Assembly: GCF_001279695.1 (NCBI RefSeq)
Contig: NZ_LGDD01000298.1
Span: 3,365 to 67,364 of the forward strand
Source of the DNA: Streptomyces sp. WM6378
GTDB taxonomy: Bacteria; Actinomycetota; Actinomycetes; Streptomycetales; Streptomycetaceae
Length of the DNA stretch: 64,000 nucleotides
Reading direction: 5' to 3'
Position numbers and translations under genes: made by a program
Shown: piece by piece, positions 43,361 to 51,776 of the stretch
Layout of the letters: the number at the start of each line of letters is the position of its first letter
How positions within the stretch are numbered: the stretch's first letter is position 1
Notes under the pieces: model-generated
Seen by the model: only the letters and a program-made list of their open reading frames with translations
What the model was told of the DNA's origin: nothing
Databases searched by the model: none

Positions 43361-43732
43361 GGGCGGATGCTACGGGGTGGCGTGCGGATGTTCGAGGGGG
43401 TGCGTGTAGGTGACATCCCTTTGACACGCTCGGGCGCGCCCGAGTGGGCACCCGCGATCCGACAGCGGCCGGCCACCGCCCGACCTCGGCCGGCACTGGC
43501 TGACAGCGGCCGGCACTGGCTGACAGCGGTCAACCGTCGGCGGCAGCCAGCCGTCAGCGGCACGGCGGCCAGTGGCACAGCCGCCAGCCATCAGCCATCA
43601 GCCATCAGCCACGCACCGTGAGCCATGCGCCGTGAGCCGTCAAACGGCGAAGGGCCGGCCCCTTTGGGGTCGGCCCTCGACGAGAGGAGATCAGCCGATA
43701 GAAGATCAGCACTCGACAACAGCAGGAGGACG
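43361..43732. repeat. Intergenic tandem repeats
   Basis: 372 bp without a supportable gene. It contains two direct copies of a 20-bp unit (GGCCGGCACTGGCTGACAGC, 43488-43527), three copies of CAGCCAT (43585-43605) with a fourth partial copy, then two related GTGAGCC steps. The sequence looks like replication-slippage DNA. The RidA terminator (43651-43677) closes it. Confidence 0.6.
43651..43677. terminator. Terminator of the RidA operon
   Basis: AGGGCCGGCCCC, loop TTT, GGGGTCGGCCCT: 12-bp stem with one mismatch. It lies 56 nt past the RidA stop on the minus strand. Confidence 0.7.
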
Positions 43733-44200
43733 TCAGGCCTCGACGAGCTCCACCTGGATCTCGACCTCGACCGGGGCGTCCAGGGGCAGCACCGCTACGC
43801 CCACCGCGCTGCGGGCGTGCACGCCCTTGTCGCCGAGGACGGCGCCGAGGAGTTCGCTGGCGCCGTTGATGACACCGGGCTGGCCGGTGAAGTCGGGGGC
43901 GGAGGCCACGAAGCCGACGACCTTCACGACACGCGCGATGCGGTCCAGGTCGCCTACGACGGACTTGACCGCGGCCAGCGCGTTCAGGGCGCAGGTGGCG
44001 GCCAGTTCCTTGGCCTCCTCCGGGGTGACCTCGCCGCCGACCTTGCCGGTGACGGGCAGCTTGCCCTCCACCATGGGGAGCTGGCCGGCGGTGTAGACGT
44101 ACACGCCGGACTGCACGGCGGGCTGGTACGCGGCGAGCGGCGGTACGACCGACGGGAGGGTCAGGCCCAGTTCGGCCAGCTTGGCTTCGACGGCGCTCAT
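43733..44200 (-). CDS. RidA-family (YjgF/UK114) protein
   Basis: 155 residues from ATG (MSAVEAKLAELGL...) with GGGAGAA eight bases upstream; ATGA overlaps the stop of the DUF4177 gene. The trimeric RidA fold is recognisable from QPAVQSGVYVYTAGQLPM, GEVTPEEAKELAATCALNALAAVKSVVGDLDRIARVVKVVGFVA and VHARSAVGVAVLPLDAPVEVEIQVELVEA. In family members that hydrolyse 2-aminoacrylate, an Arg sits before the R-x-AVGVA-type segment. Here ARSAVGVAVLPLDAPVE retains the general form, but activity should not be assumed. Corresponds to Rv3678c. Confidence 0.9.
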   Translation of the reverse strand: MSAVEAKLAELGLTLPSVVPPLAAYQPAVQSGVYVYTAGQLPMVEGKLPVTGKVGGEVTPEEAKELAATCALNALAAVKSVVGDLDRIARVVKVVGFVASAPDFTGQPGVINGASELLGAVLGDKGVHARSAVGVAVLPLDAPVEVEIQVELVEA

Positions 44201-44358
44201 GCCTGCTTCTCCCGCTTCAGGTAGGCCACGAGCTGCTCGGGGTTGTTCGGCCCGGGGACGACCTGGACCAGCTCCCAGCCGTCCTCGCCCCAGGTGTCCA
44301 GAATCTGCTTGGTCGCGTGCACGAGAAGGGGCACGGTCGCGTATTCCCACTTGGTCAT
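44197..44358 (-). CDS. DUF4177 small protein
   Basis: 53 residues from ATG: MTKWEYATVPLLVHATKQ, then ILDTWGEDGWELVQVVPG and PNNPEQLVAYLKREKQA. It is easily missed because of its size. The WEY...ILN.WG.DGWELV pattern is DUF4177, and the same small gene (Rv3678A) sits at this point in M. tuberculosis. Its stop overlaps the RidA start by ATGA, so the two are translationally coupled. Function unknown. It is divergent from the ArsA-like pair, with 96 bp between. Confidence 0.88.
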   Translation of the reverse strand: MTKWEYATVPLLVHATKQILDTWGEDGWELVQVVPGPNNPEQLVAYLKREKQA

Positions 44359-44454
44359 GGGCCCGACTGTAGCCGCTGCCCGCCGCCCTCTCTCGCGGGC
44401 GCCTTACGCGGACCACATGCGTGAGCGGCGGGCGGACTGGTTAGGCTCGACGAT

Positions 44455-45417
44455 GTGAGCAGGCTCCAGGTCGTCAGCGGCAAGGGCGGTACCGGCAAGA
44501 CCACGGTCGCCGCAGCACTCGCGCTCGCCCTCGCGACGGAGGGCAGGCGCACGCTCCTCGTCGAGGTCGAGGGCAGACAGGGCATCGCGCAGCTCTTCGA
44601 GACGGAAGCCTTTCCGTACGAGGAACGCAAGATCGCCGTCGCGCCCGGTGGCGGAGAGGTGTACGCGCTGGCCATCGACGCGGAGCGGGCACTTCTCGAC
44701 TACCTCCAGATGTTCTACAAGCTGGGCGGGGCGGGGCGGGCGCTGAAGAAGCTCGGCGCGATCGACTTCGCGACCACCATCGCGCCGGGGGTGCGCGACG
44801 TACTCCTGACCGGCAAGGCCTGTGAGGCGGTGCGCCGCAAGAACAAGCAAGGGGGGTACGCGTACGACTACGTCGTGATGGACGCGCCGCCCACCGGGCG
44901 CATCACGCGCTTCCTGAACGTGAACGACGAGGTGGCCGGGCTCGCCAAGATCGGCCCGATACACAATCAGGCACAGGCCGTCATGCGGGTCCTCAAGTCC
45001 CCTGAAACGGCGGTGCACTTGGTGACACTGCTGGAGGAGATGCCCGTACAGGAGACCGTCGACGGGATCGCCGAGCTGCGGGGTGCCGAGCTGCCGGCGG
45101 GCAACGTCATCGTGAACATGGTCCGGCCGCACGTCCTGGACGAGGCGGCGGTGCGCGGGGTCACGGGCGACCGGCGCAAGGAGGTCGCCAAGACGCTGAC
45201 GCGGGCCGGAGTCACCGGTTCGGCGAAGCTGGTGACGCCGCTCCTGGAGCAGGCCGCCGAGCACGCCGAGCGGGTGGAGCTGGAGCGTGAACAGCGGGCG
45301 ATGCTCGGGCAGTTGGGCCTGCCGACGTACGAACTGCCGCTGATCGGCGAGGGAATGGATCTGGCCGGGCTCTACCGCCTGGCCACGGAACTGCGCAAGC
45401 TCGGGGTGGGTGAGTGA
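44455..45417 (+). CDS. Get3/ArsA-like anion-pump ATPase, first of pair
   Basis: 320 residues from GTG. Deviant Walker A VVSGKGGTGKTTVAAALA (about 6-23), LLVEVEGRQGIAQLFET in place of a metal-binding switch I, and YDYVVMDAPPTGRITRFLN as switch II. A long central region (LDYLQMFYKLGGAGRALKKLG) takes the place of the client-binding helices. There are no paired cysteines for arsenite. The mycobacterial counterparts Rv3679/Rv3680 form a heteromer and are linked to glycerol tolerance. The stop overlaps the next gene by GTGA, so equal expression of both halves is likely. Confidence 0.92.
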   Translation: MSRLQVVSGKGGTGKTTVAAALALALATEGRRTLLVEVEGRQGIAQLFETEAFPYEERKIAVAPGGGEVYALAIDAERALLDYLQMFYKLGGAGRALKKLGAIDFATTIAPGVRDVLLTGKACEAVRRKNKQGGYAYDYVVMDAPPTGRITRFLNVNDEVAGLAKIGPIHNQAQAVMRVLKSPETAVHLVTLLEEMPVQETVDGIAELRGAELPAGNVIVNMVRPHVLDEAAVRGVTGDRRKEVAKTLTRAGVTGSAKLVTPLLEQAAEHAERVELEREQRAMLGQLGLPTYELPLIGEGMDLAGLYRLATELRKLGVGE

Positions 45418-46811
45418 CTTTGGACGCGGCCGAGCCGCTGGCGATCGATCCGCTGCTGGACGATCCGGGTACCCGCATCATCGTGTGCTGCGGCTCGGGC
45501 GGGGTGGGCAAGACAACTACCGCTGCCGCACTGGGAGTTCGGGCTGCCGAGCGCGGCCGGAAGGTCGTGGTGCTCACCATCGACCCGGCCCGCAGGCTCG
45601 CCCAGTCCATGGGGATCGACTCGCTCGACAACACCCCGCGCCGGGTCAAGGACATAGAGGGCGACGGCGAACTGCACGCCATGATGCTCGACATGAAGCG
45701 GACGTTCGACGAGATCGTCGAGGCGCACGCGGATCCGGACCGGGCCAAGGCGATCCTGACGAACCCCTTCTACCAGTCCCTGTCGGCCGGCTTCGCGGGC
45801 ACGCAGGAGTACATGGCGATGGAGAAGCTGGGGCAGCTGCGGGCCCGGGACGAGTGGGACCTGATCGTGGTCGACACCCCGCCGTCGCGCTCCGCGCTCG
45901 ACTTCCTGGACGCGCCGAAACGTCTCGGGTCGTTCCTCGACGGCAAGTTCATCAAGCTGCTCATGGCGCCCGCGAAAATGGGCGGCCGGGCCGGGATGAA
46001 GTTCCTCAATGTCGGCATGTCGATGATGACCGGCACCCTGGGCAAGCTGCTCGGCGGGCCCTTCCTGCACGACGTGCAGACCTTCGTGGCGGCCATGGAC
46101 ACGATGTTCGGCGGGTTCCGGACCAGGGCGGATGCCACCTACCGGCTGTTGCAGGCGCCGGGCACCGCGTTCCTCGTCGTCGCCGCGCCCGAGCGGGACG
46201 CACTGCGCGAGGCCGCGTACTTCGTGGAGCGCCTCGCCGCCGACGACATGCCGCTGGCCGGGCTCGTACTCAACCGCGTGCACGGCAGTGCGGCGTCCCG
46301 GCTCTCGGCCGAGCGCGCCCTCGCCGCGGCGGAGAGCCTCGAAGAACTGCCGGATCCGGCGGAAGCCCCGGACCTTCCGGATCACGCGGAAAACAATCCG
46401 GATCACCTTGCAGAAATCCCTGCAGAAAATCTTGACGAGCGTCGCATTGTCGATCAGGAGGCCGGGAAGGCTGGAGATCGTGGCTCCAGCGATTCCTCTC
46501 CCCACGCCGACGCGGCTGGTGCACGCGCAGACACGGACCCGGATCGGGTGGACGCGGTTGTAGACCCGGATCAGGTGGACCCGGATCAGGAATCCGTCGA
46601 GCGGCTGACCGCCGGGCTGCTGCGGCTGCATGCCGAGCGCATGCAGGTCCTCGCACGTGAACAGCGGACGCGCGACCGTTTCACCGCACTCCACCCCGAG
46701 GTCCCGGTCGCCGAAGTGGCCGCCCTGCCCGGCGATGTGCACGACCTCGCAGGGCTGCGGATCATCGGGGACCGGCTCGCGGCCGGTGGGGCCCCGGCCG
46801 GAGCTGCCTGA
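45414..46811 (+). CDS. Get3/ArsA-like anion-pump ATPase, second of pair, with lineage-specific insert
   Basis: 465 residues from GTG overlapping the previous stop. Walker A VCCGSGGVGKTTTAAALG, switch I VLTIDPARRLAQSMGID, switch II LIVVDTPPSRSALDFLDAPKR, and the family's GGPFLHDVQTFVAAMDTMFGGFR. Between about residues 317 and 395 lies an acidic, Asn/Asp/Pro-rich stretch (PDHAENNPDHLAEIPAENLD..., later DPDRVDAVVDPDQVDPDQE) that is absent from relatives I recall. Its DNA is less GC-rich than its surroundings and contains repeated CCCGGATCAGGTGGA-like units. The conserved end (AGLLRLHAERMQVLAREQRTRDRFTALHPE) resumes in frame. Confidence 0.92.
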   Translation: MTLDAAEPLAIDPLLDDPGTRIIVCCGSGGVGKTTTAAALGVRAAERGRKVVVLTIDPARRLAQSMGIDSLDNTPRRVKDIEGDGELHAMMLDMKRTFDEIVEAHADPDRAKAILTNPFYQSLSAGFAGTQEYMAMEKLGQLRARDEWDLIVVDTPPSRSALDFLDAPKRLGSFLDGKFIKLLMAPAKMGGRAGMKFLNVGMSMMTGTLGKLLGGPFLHDVQTFVAAMDTMFGGFRTRADATYRLLQAPGTAFLVVAAPERDALREAAYFVERLAADDMPLAGLVLNRVHGSAASRLSAERALAAAESLEELPDPAEAPDLPDHAENNPDHLAEIPAENLDERRIVDQEAGKAGDRGSSDSSPHADAAGARADTDPDRVDAVVDPDQVDPDQESVERLTAGLLRLHAERMQVLAREQRTRDRFTALHPEVPVAEVAALPGDVHDLAGLRIIGDRLAAGGAPAGAA

Positions 46812-46824
46812 TCCTCCGACCTCG

Positions 46825-47193
46825 TCAGCCCGCTGCGGCGTACGCCTCGTCTCCGAAGGAATGCCGGTAGCCGTACGCCGACTCCTCCTCCGCGCACACG
46901 GGCAGGATTCCCGTGCTGCGCTCGTACTCGGTGCGCGCGGTTTCGAGGAGGCGGTGCCAAGAGGTGACGGTGGGGCGCCTGCGCAGGAGTGCGCGCCGCT
47001 CCCGTTCCGTCATTCCGCCCCACACGCCGAACTCGACGCGATTGTCGAGCGCATCGGCCAGGCACTCGGTCCGCACCGGGCAACCGGTGCACACCGCCTT
47101 GGCCCTGTTCTGCGCTGCACCCTGTACAAACAGTTCGTCCGGATCGGTAGTGCGGCAGGCTGCCTGCGCACTCCAGTCGGTTACCCAGCCCAT
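46825..47193 (-). CDS. wblA: WblA, WhiB-like iron-sulfur transcription regulator
   Basis: 122 residues from ATG (MGWVTDWSAQAACRTT...), with GGGAGAGGA about ten bases upstream; an in-frame ATG 19 codons earlier is not supported by homologues I recall. Four cysteines for the [4Fe-4S] cluster occur as C13, then CTGC with C-x5-C (AVCTGCPVRTECLADAL). The GVWGGM turn (FGVWGGMTERERRALLRRR) and a basic stretch follow, as in DNA-binding Wbl proteins. In S. coelicolor WblA is required for sporulation and represses antibiotic production; the mycobacterial orthologue is WhiB4, a redox sensor. Divergent from the penicillin-binding-protein gene. Confidence 0.96.
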   Translation of the reverse strand: MGWVTDWSAQAACRTTDPDELFVQGAAQNRAKAVCTGCPVRTECLADALDNRVEFGVWGGMTERERRALLRRRPTVTSWHRLLETARTEYERSTGILPVCAEEESAYGYRHSFGDEAYAAAG

Positions 47194-47608
47194 GCCGGCG
47201 CCGTCCTCTCCCGAATCGAGGCTCCCCCACGGCGGCAGCGGCATATTCACCGCTGCCAGTTGAGGACGTTACGGAAGGTGGGCACAGCGCAACACCCCCG
47301 TCGGGCCCAATCTTGAATGGCCCGAACGGACTATGCGTACGCGGCAGATCACCCAACGGAGTGAGCCGAGGACATGCGCGATGAATCCGAAATAATGGGA
47401 CGTATCAGCTGAGTCACAACGGACGCCCGGTGACGCATGAGGCGCAATCGGACACCAACCGGGTTGATTCCTGCCGTATTCGGGGGACGGCGGAACACTT
47501 CCACGCACGTGCCGACCTTGATACGGAACCGCACTGCTGTGACAGTTGAGAGCAGCTTAGGCCAGAGCCTTCACCTGTGTCCGGCGATTGAGAACGTAGG
47601 CTGCCCTC
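47194..47608. promoter_or_regulatory. Long divergent regulatory region wblA / PBP
   Basis: 415 bp with no supportable gene; open frames on both strands have poor codon bias. It is much longer than other divergent gaps here and lower in GC in places (around 47375-47410), which fits a heavily regulated wblA promoter. I cannot place a specific operator with confidence. Confidence 0.45.
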
Positions 47609-49882
47609 ATGGCAAAGAAGCGATCGGGCGGAGGCCTGACCGGGACCCAGCAGGCCGCCAAGTTCCTCGGCGTGAGTGTGTTGGCGGGGGCCGTGCTCGC
47701 GGGGATCGCCCTGCCGGCGGCCGGCGCGCTGGGGCTCGCGGCCAAGGGCACGGTCGAGGGGTTCGACGAGATCCCGGCCAATCTCAAGACCCCGCCGCTG
47801 AGCCAGCGCACCACGATCCTGGACAGCAAGGGCGGCACGATCGCCCAGGTCTACTCGCGCGACCGCACCGTGGTGCCGCTCGCCGACATCTCCCCGTACA
47901 TGCAGAAGGCGATCGTCGCGATCGAGGACTCGCGCTTCTACGAGCACGGCGCGATCGACCTCAAGGGCGTCCTGCGCGCGATGAACAAGAACGCGACCAG
48001 CGGCGGTGTCGCCCAGGGCGCGTCCACCCTCACGCAGCAGTACGTGAAGAACGTCTTCGTCGAGGAAGCCGGTGACGACCCCGACAAGGTCGCCGAGGCC
48101 ACCCAGCAGACGATCGGCCGCAAGGTCAAGGAGCTCAAGTACGCGATCCAGGTCGAGGAGGAGCTCGGCAAGAAGAAGATCCTGGAGAACTACCTCAACA
48201 TCACGTTCTTCGGGCAGCAGGCGTACGGCATCGAGGCCGCCGCCAAGCGCTACTTCTCCAAGTCGGCCAAGGACCTGACCCTGGACGAGTCGGCGATGCT
48301 CGCCGGGATCGTGCAGTCGCCCAGCCGGTACGACCCCGTGAACGACGCGCAGGAATCCAAGAAGCGCCGTAACACGGTGCTCCAGCGGATGGCCGACATG
48401 AAGGACATCTCGCAGGCCGAGGCCGACAAGGCCAAGGAAGCGCCGATCAAGCTGAGCGTGAGCAAGCCGAAGAACGGCTGCATCACCGCCGTCGACGGCG
48501 CGGGCTTCTTCTGCGACTACGTACGCGAGGTGTTCCTGTCCGACCCGGTGTTCGGCAAGACCAAGGAAGACCGGGCCAAGCTCTGGAACCAGGGCGGGCT
48601 CACCGTTCAGACCACGCTCGACCCGCAGGCGCAGAAGTCGACGCAGGATTCGATCAAGAACCACGTCTACCAGAAGGACAGCGTCGCGACCGCGGTCTCG
48701 CTGGTCCAGCCCGGCAGCGGCAAGATCCTCGCGATGGGCCAGTCCAAGCCGTACGGCTTCGGCGACAACGAGACGCAGATCAACTTCTCGGTCAACCGGC
48801 AGATGGGCGGCTCCAATTACGGCTTCCCGGTCGGCTCGACCTTCAAGCCGTTCCTGGCCGCGGCCGCGATCGAGGGCGGCAAGCCACCGACCCAGCAGTA
48901 CTCGGCTCCGTACGAGATGGACTATCCGGCGTCCGTCCAGACGTGCACCGGCAAGCCGTGGGTCAACGACGGCAAGCCCAACCCGTACCACCTGGAGAAC
49001 GAGAACGAGTCCGAGGTCGGCCCGTTCTCGCTGAGGGACGCGATGGCCAAGTCGGTCAACACGTACTTCGTGCAGATGCTCGGCGACATCGGCATGTGCC
49101 CGGTCTCGCAGATGACGGACAAGCTGCACGTGCTCCAGGGCAACGGCGACAAGCTGCCCATGGTGCCCTCGGCGCTGACCCTCGGCTCGACCGGCATCTC
49201 GCCGCTGACGATGGCCTCGGCGTACGCGACCTTCGCCAACCGGGGCACGTACTGCACGCCGATCGCCATCGAGTCGATCAAGAAGGCGGACGGCTCTTCG
49301 GTGCCGGTGCCGAAGAGCTCCTGCTCGCAGGCGATGTCGCAGAACACCGCGGACAGCATCAACACCCTGCTGCGCGGCGTGATCGACTCCGGCACGGGCC
49401 AGGAGGCCGGGCTCAAGGACCGGGACAACGCGGGCAAGACCGGTACCACCGACGCCCGCAAGAACGCCTGGTTCGTCGGGTACACGTCGAACCTGTCGGC
49501 CGCGGTCTGGGTCGGCAGCCCGTCTCAGCGCGTCGAGATGAACAACGTCACCATCGGCGGCCAGACGTACGAGCAGGTGTACGGCGGTCAGGTCCCCGGC
49601 CCCATCTGGCGCGACGCGATGACCGGCGCGCTGCAGGGCCAGACGTCGGCGCCGTTCGTCAACGTCAACATCCCCGACACCGGCCAGAAGCCGGCCGGTG
49701 ACCCGGCGACCGGCGCGCCGGCCAGCACCCCCGACAAGAACAAGAACAAGGGCAAGCACAAGCCGAAGCCGGGCGGCGAGAACAAGCCCCCGAACCCCAA
49801 CCCCAACCCCAACCAGCCCTTCCCCGGCATCTCGATCCCGCCGGGCGTCATCGGCGGGGACACGGGCGGGTGGCCGCAGTAG
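47609..49882 (+). CDS. Class A penicillin-binding protein
   Basis: 757 residues from ATG (MAKKRSGGGLTGTQQ...). Short basic cytoplasmic N-terminus and one membrane helix (about 18-45). The GT51 glycosyltransferase domain has the catalytic IVAIEDSRFYEHGAIDLKG (Glu about 106) and GASTLTQQYVKN. The transpeptidase motifs are S410-T-F-K413 (VGSTFKPFLAAA), S482-V-N, and K610-T-G-T-T. The C-terminus is a Lys/Pro/Asn-rich tail (DKNKNKGKHKPKPGG...PNPNPNPN) ending in Gly/Pro. It polymerises and cross-links peptidoglycan. It pairs with wblA as ponA2 pairs with whiB4 in M. tuberculosis. No PASTA domain is present. Confidence 0.95.
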   Translation: MAKKRSGGGLTGTQQAAKFLGVSVLAGAVLAGIALPAAGALGLAAKGTVEGFDEIPANLKTPPLSQRTTILDSKGGTIAQVYSRDRTVVPLADISPYMQKAIVAIEDSRFYEHGAIDLKGVLRAMNKNATSGGVAQGASTLTQQYVKNVFVEEAGDDPDKVAEATQQTIGRKVKELKYAIQVEEELGKKKILENYLNITFFGQQAYGIEAAAKRYFSKSAKDLTLDESAMLAGIVQSPSRYDPVNDAQESKKRRNTVLQRMADMKDISQAEADKAKEAPIKLSVSKPKNGCITAVDGAGFFCDYVREVFLSDPVFGKTKEDRAKLWNQGGLTVQTTLDPQAQKSTQDSIKNHVYQKDSVATAVSLVQPGSGKILAMGQSKPYGFGDNETQINFSVNRQMGGSNYGFPVGSTFKPFLAAAAIEGGKPPTQQYSAPYEMDYPASVQTCTGKPWVNDGKPNPYHLENENESEVGPFSLRDAMAKSVNTYFVQMLGDIGMCPVSQMTDKLHVLQGNGDKLPMVPSALTLGSTGISPLTMASAYATFANRGTYCTPIAIESIKKADGSSVPVPKSSCSQAMSQNTADSINTLLRGVIDSGTGQEAGLKDRDNAGKTGTTDARKNAWFVGYTSNLSAAVWVGSPSQRVEMNNVTIGGQTYEQVYGGQVPGPIWRDAMTGALQGQTSAPFVNVNIPDTGQKPAGDPATGAPASTPDKNKNKGKHKPKPGGENKPPNPNPNPNQPFPGISIPPGVIGGDTGGWPQ

Positions 49883-49901
49883 CAGTGCCCTTGCGCAGGT
49901 G

Positions 49902-49946
49902 AAAGGGGCGCCCCGGGATTCACAGCGAATCCCGGGGCGCCCCTTT
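49902..49946. terminator. Bidirectional terminator between PBP and GatB/YqeY genes
   Basis: AAA GGGGCGCCCCGGGATTC, loop ACAGC, then the perfect 17-nt complement and TTT, making a 20-bp stem. With T-runs on both strands it should stop transcription from both converging genes. Confidence 0.92.
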
Positions 49947-49971
49947 ACCCGTGTTGCTCGTGCGGGGTGGG

Positions 49972-50436
49972 TCAGCCCACGAGGAGCTTCTTCACCGCGG
50001 CGGCGACGCGGCCGCCGTCGGCGAGGCCCGCCACCTTCGGGTTCACGATCTTCATGACGGCGCCCATCGCGCGCGGCCCCTCGGCGCCGGCCGCCCTGGC
50101 CTCCTCGACGGCGCTCGCGACGATCGCCGCGAGCTCGTCGTCGGAGAGCTGCTTGGGCAGGTACGCGTCGAGGATCTCGCCCTCGGCCAGCTCGCGCGCG
50201 GCGGACTCGGCGCGGCCGCCCTGCTCGAAGGCCTCGGCCGCCTCGCGGCGCTTCTTCGCCTCCTTGGCGATCACCTTGAGCACCTCGTCGTCGGAGAGCT
50301 CTCGCGCGGTCTTGCCGGCGACCTCTTCCTTGGCGACGGCGGTGAGGGTCAGCCGGAGCGTGGACGAGCGCAGCTCGTCGCGCGCCTTCATGGCGGTGGT
50401 GAGGTCGTCCTTGAGTCGGGCCTTGAGCGTGGTCAT
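49972..50436 (-). CDS. GatB/YqeY-domain protein
   Basis: 154 residues from ATG; no strong ribosome site. The whole protein is the YqeY helical domain related to the tail of GatB amidotransferase: LKARLKDDLTTAMKARDELR, LRLTLTAVAKEEVAGK, and DELAAIVASAVEEARAAGAEGPRAMGAVMKIVNPKVAGLADG. That tail binds tRNA in amidotransferases; free-standing YqeY has no firmly assigned function. It ends at the shared terminator. Confidence 0.9.
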   Translation of the reverse strand: MTTLKARLKDDLTTAMKARDELRSSTLRLTLTAVAKEEVAGKTARELSDDEVLKVIAKEAKKRREAAEAFEQGGRAESAARELAEGEILDAYLPKQLSDDELAAIVASAVEEARAAGAEGPRAMGAVMKIVNPKVAGLADGGRVAAAVKKLLVG

Positions 50437-50524
50437 GTGCCCAGTGTGTCAGGTGCACAGCCGTACCCGCCCGCCGATTTCCGCCCCGTACTCCGTTGTC
50501 GGCGGCGTCTGCGACGATGAGCGT

Positions 50525-51454
50525 ATGCGCGCGCGATACGGAATTCCCTTGGGTATCACGGCGGTCGGGGCCGCCGGTCTCGCCTATGCGGCCGGTTTCG
50601 AGACCCGGTCCTTCCGGCTGCGGCGGGTCACGGTGCCCGTGCTGCCACCGGGGGCGAGGCCGTTGCGCGTGCTCCAGGTCTCGGACATCCACATGGTGAG
50701 CGGCCAGCGCAAGAAGCGGGCGTGGCTGCAGTCGCTGGCGGGCCTGCGCCCCGACTTCGTGGTGAACACGGGCGACAACCTCTCCGACCCGGAGGGCGTC
50801 CCCGAGGCGCTGGACGCGCTGGGCCCCCTGATGGAGTTCCCCGGCGTGTACGTCTTCGGCTCGAACGACTACTACGGCCCGAAGCTGCGCAACCCCGCCC
50901 GGTACCTGTTCGAGAAGGCCCAGGGCCGGCACGGCCTCAACGGCAACGCGCCGGCCGTCGGCGTAGTGCACAACCCGTGGGAAGAGCTGCGGGACGCGTT
51001 CGACACGGCGGGCTGGGTGAACCTGAGCAACGCCCGGGGCCGCCTCAAGCTGGACGGCATGGAGCTGGCCTTCACGGGCCTGGACGACCCGCACATCAAG
51101 CGGGACCGGTACGACAGCGTGGCCGGCGGCCCGGAGCCGGACGCCGACCTGTCGATCGCGGTGGTCCACGCCCCCTACCTGCGCTCCCTGGAGTCGTTCA
51201 CCGCCGACGGCTACCCCCTGATCCTGGCCGGCCACACCCACGGCGGCCAGCTGTGCATCCCCTTCTACGGCGCACTGGTCACCAACTGCGACCTGGACAC
51301 GGACCGGGTAAAGGGCCTGTCCACCCACTCCACCGAGGGCAACCGCGCCTACCTCCACGTCTCAGCGGGCTGCGGCACGAACCGCTACACCCCCATCCGC
51401 TTCGCGTGCCCGCCGGAGGCGACGTTGCTGACGTTGGTGGGACGACGGGGGTGA
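50525..51454 (+). CDS. Membrane-anchored metallophosphoesterase (YkuE/YaeI-like)
   Basis: 309 residues from ATG (MRARYGIPLGITAVGAAGLAYAAG). The N-terminal hydrophobic stretch is an uncleaved anchor or twin-Arg-less signal. Calcineurin-type metal motifs: LQVSDIHMVSGQ (D-x-H), VVNTGDNLSD (GD), VFGSNDYYGP (GNH-like, here GSND), AVVHAPY (H), and LAGHTHGGQLCIPF (GHTHGGQ). Proteins of this group hydrolyse phosphoester lipids such as UDP-diacylglucosamine or related head groups; the substrate here is unknown. The unusual GSND replaces GNHD. Divergent from the GatB/YqeY gene by 88 bp. Confidence 0.9.
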   Translation: MRARYGIPLGITAVGAAGLAYAAGFETRSFRLRRVTVPVLPPGARPLRVLQVSDIHMVSGQRKKRAWLQSLAGLRPDFVVNTGDNLSDPEGVPEALDALGPLMEFPGVYVFGSNDYYGPKLRNPARYLFEKAQGRHGLNGNAPAVGVVHNPWEELRDAFDTAGWVNLSNARGRLKLDGMELAFTGLDDPHIKRDRYDSVAGGPEPDADLSIAVVHAPYLRSLESFTADGYPLILAGHTHGGQLCIPFYGALVTNCDLDTDRVKGLSTHSTEGNRAYLHVSAGCGTNRYTPIRFACPPEATLLTLVGRRG

Positions 51455-51686
51455 GGGCCGGCGGGGCGGCGGGGGCGACCTGAGGGGCGTGCCGCCCCGT
51501 GGACCAGCACGGCACGCGGGCGCCCTGGGCAACGCGGCATGCCTGACCCTCGGCCTACGCCCTGGCCCTGACGACCATCGGCCGTGACCACGTCCGCGCC
51601 CGCCTGCGGCACCCCGGAAACCGGATTTCGTCTCCGGCCGCCAGTGGGCTAAAGTAAACGACGTCGCCGCGACAAGCGGAGACAAT

Positions 51687-51760
51687 CGGGGTGTAGCGCA
51701 GCTTGGCAGCGCGCTTCGTTCGGGACGAAGAGGTCGTGGGTTCAAATCCCGCCACCCCGA
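51687..51760 (+). tRNA. tRNA-Pro (anticodon CGG)
   Basis: Complete 74-nt cloverleaf: acceptor CGGGGTG / CACCCCG, D-arm GCGC...GCGC, anticodon stem CTTCG / CGAAG with loop TTCGGGA (anticodon CGG), variable AGGTC, T-arm GTGGG-TTCAAAT-CCCGC, discriminator A. CCA is not encoded. pSAM2-type integrative elements use a tRNA-Pro gene of this kind as attachment site in Streptomyces. Confidence 0.97.
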
Positions 51761-51776
51761 CAGCTGAAACACCAGG

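Noticed and set aside
43488..43605. CRISPR-like repeat array
   Set aside because: Units are adjacent without spacers and differ in length; no cas genes are present.
47414..51358. 1314-residue minus-strand frame
   Set aside because: It runs opposite to the PBP and phosphoesterase genes and through a strong terminator; composition is typical of a shadow frame.
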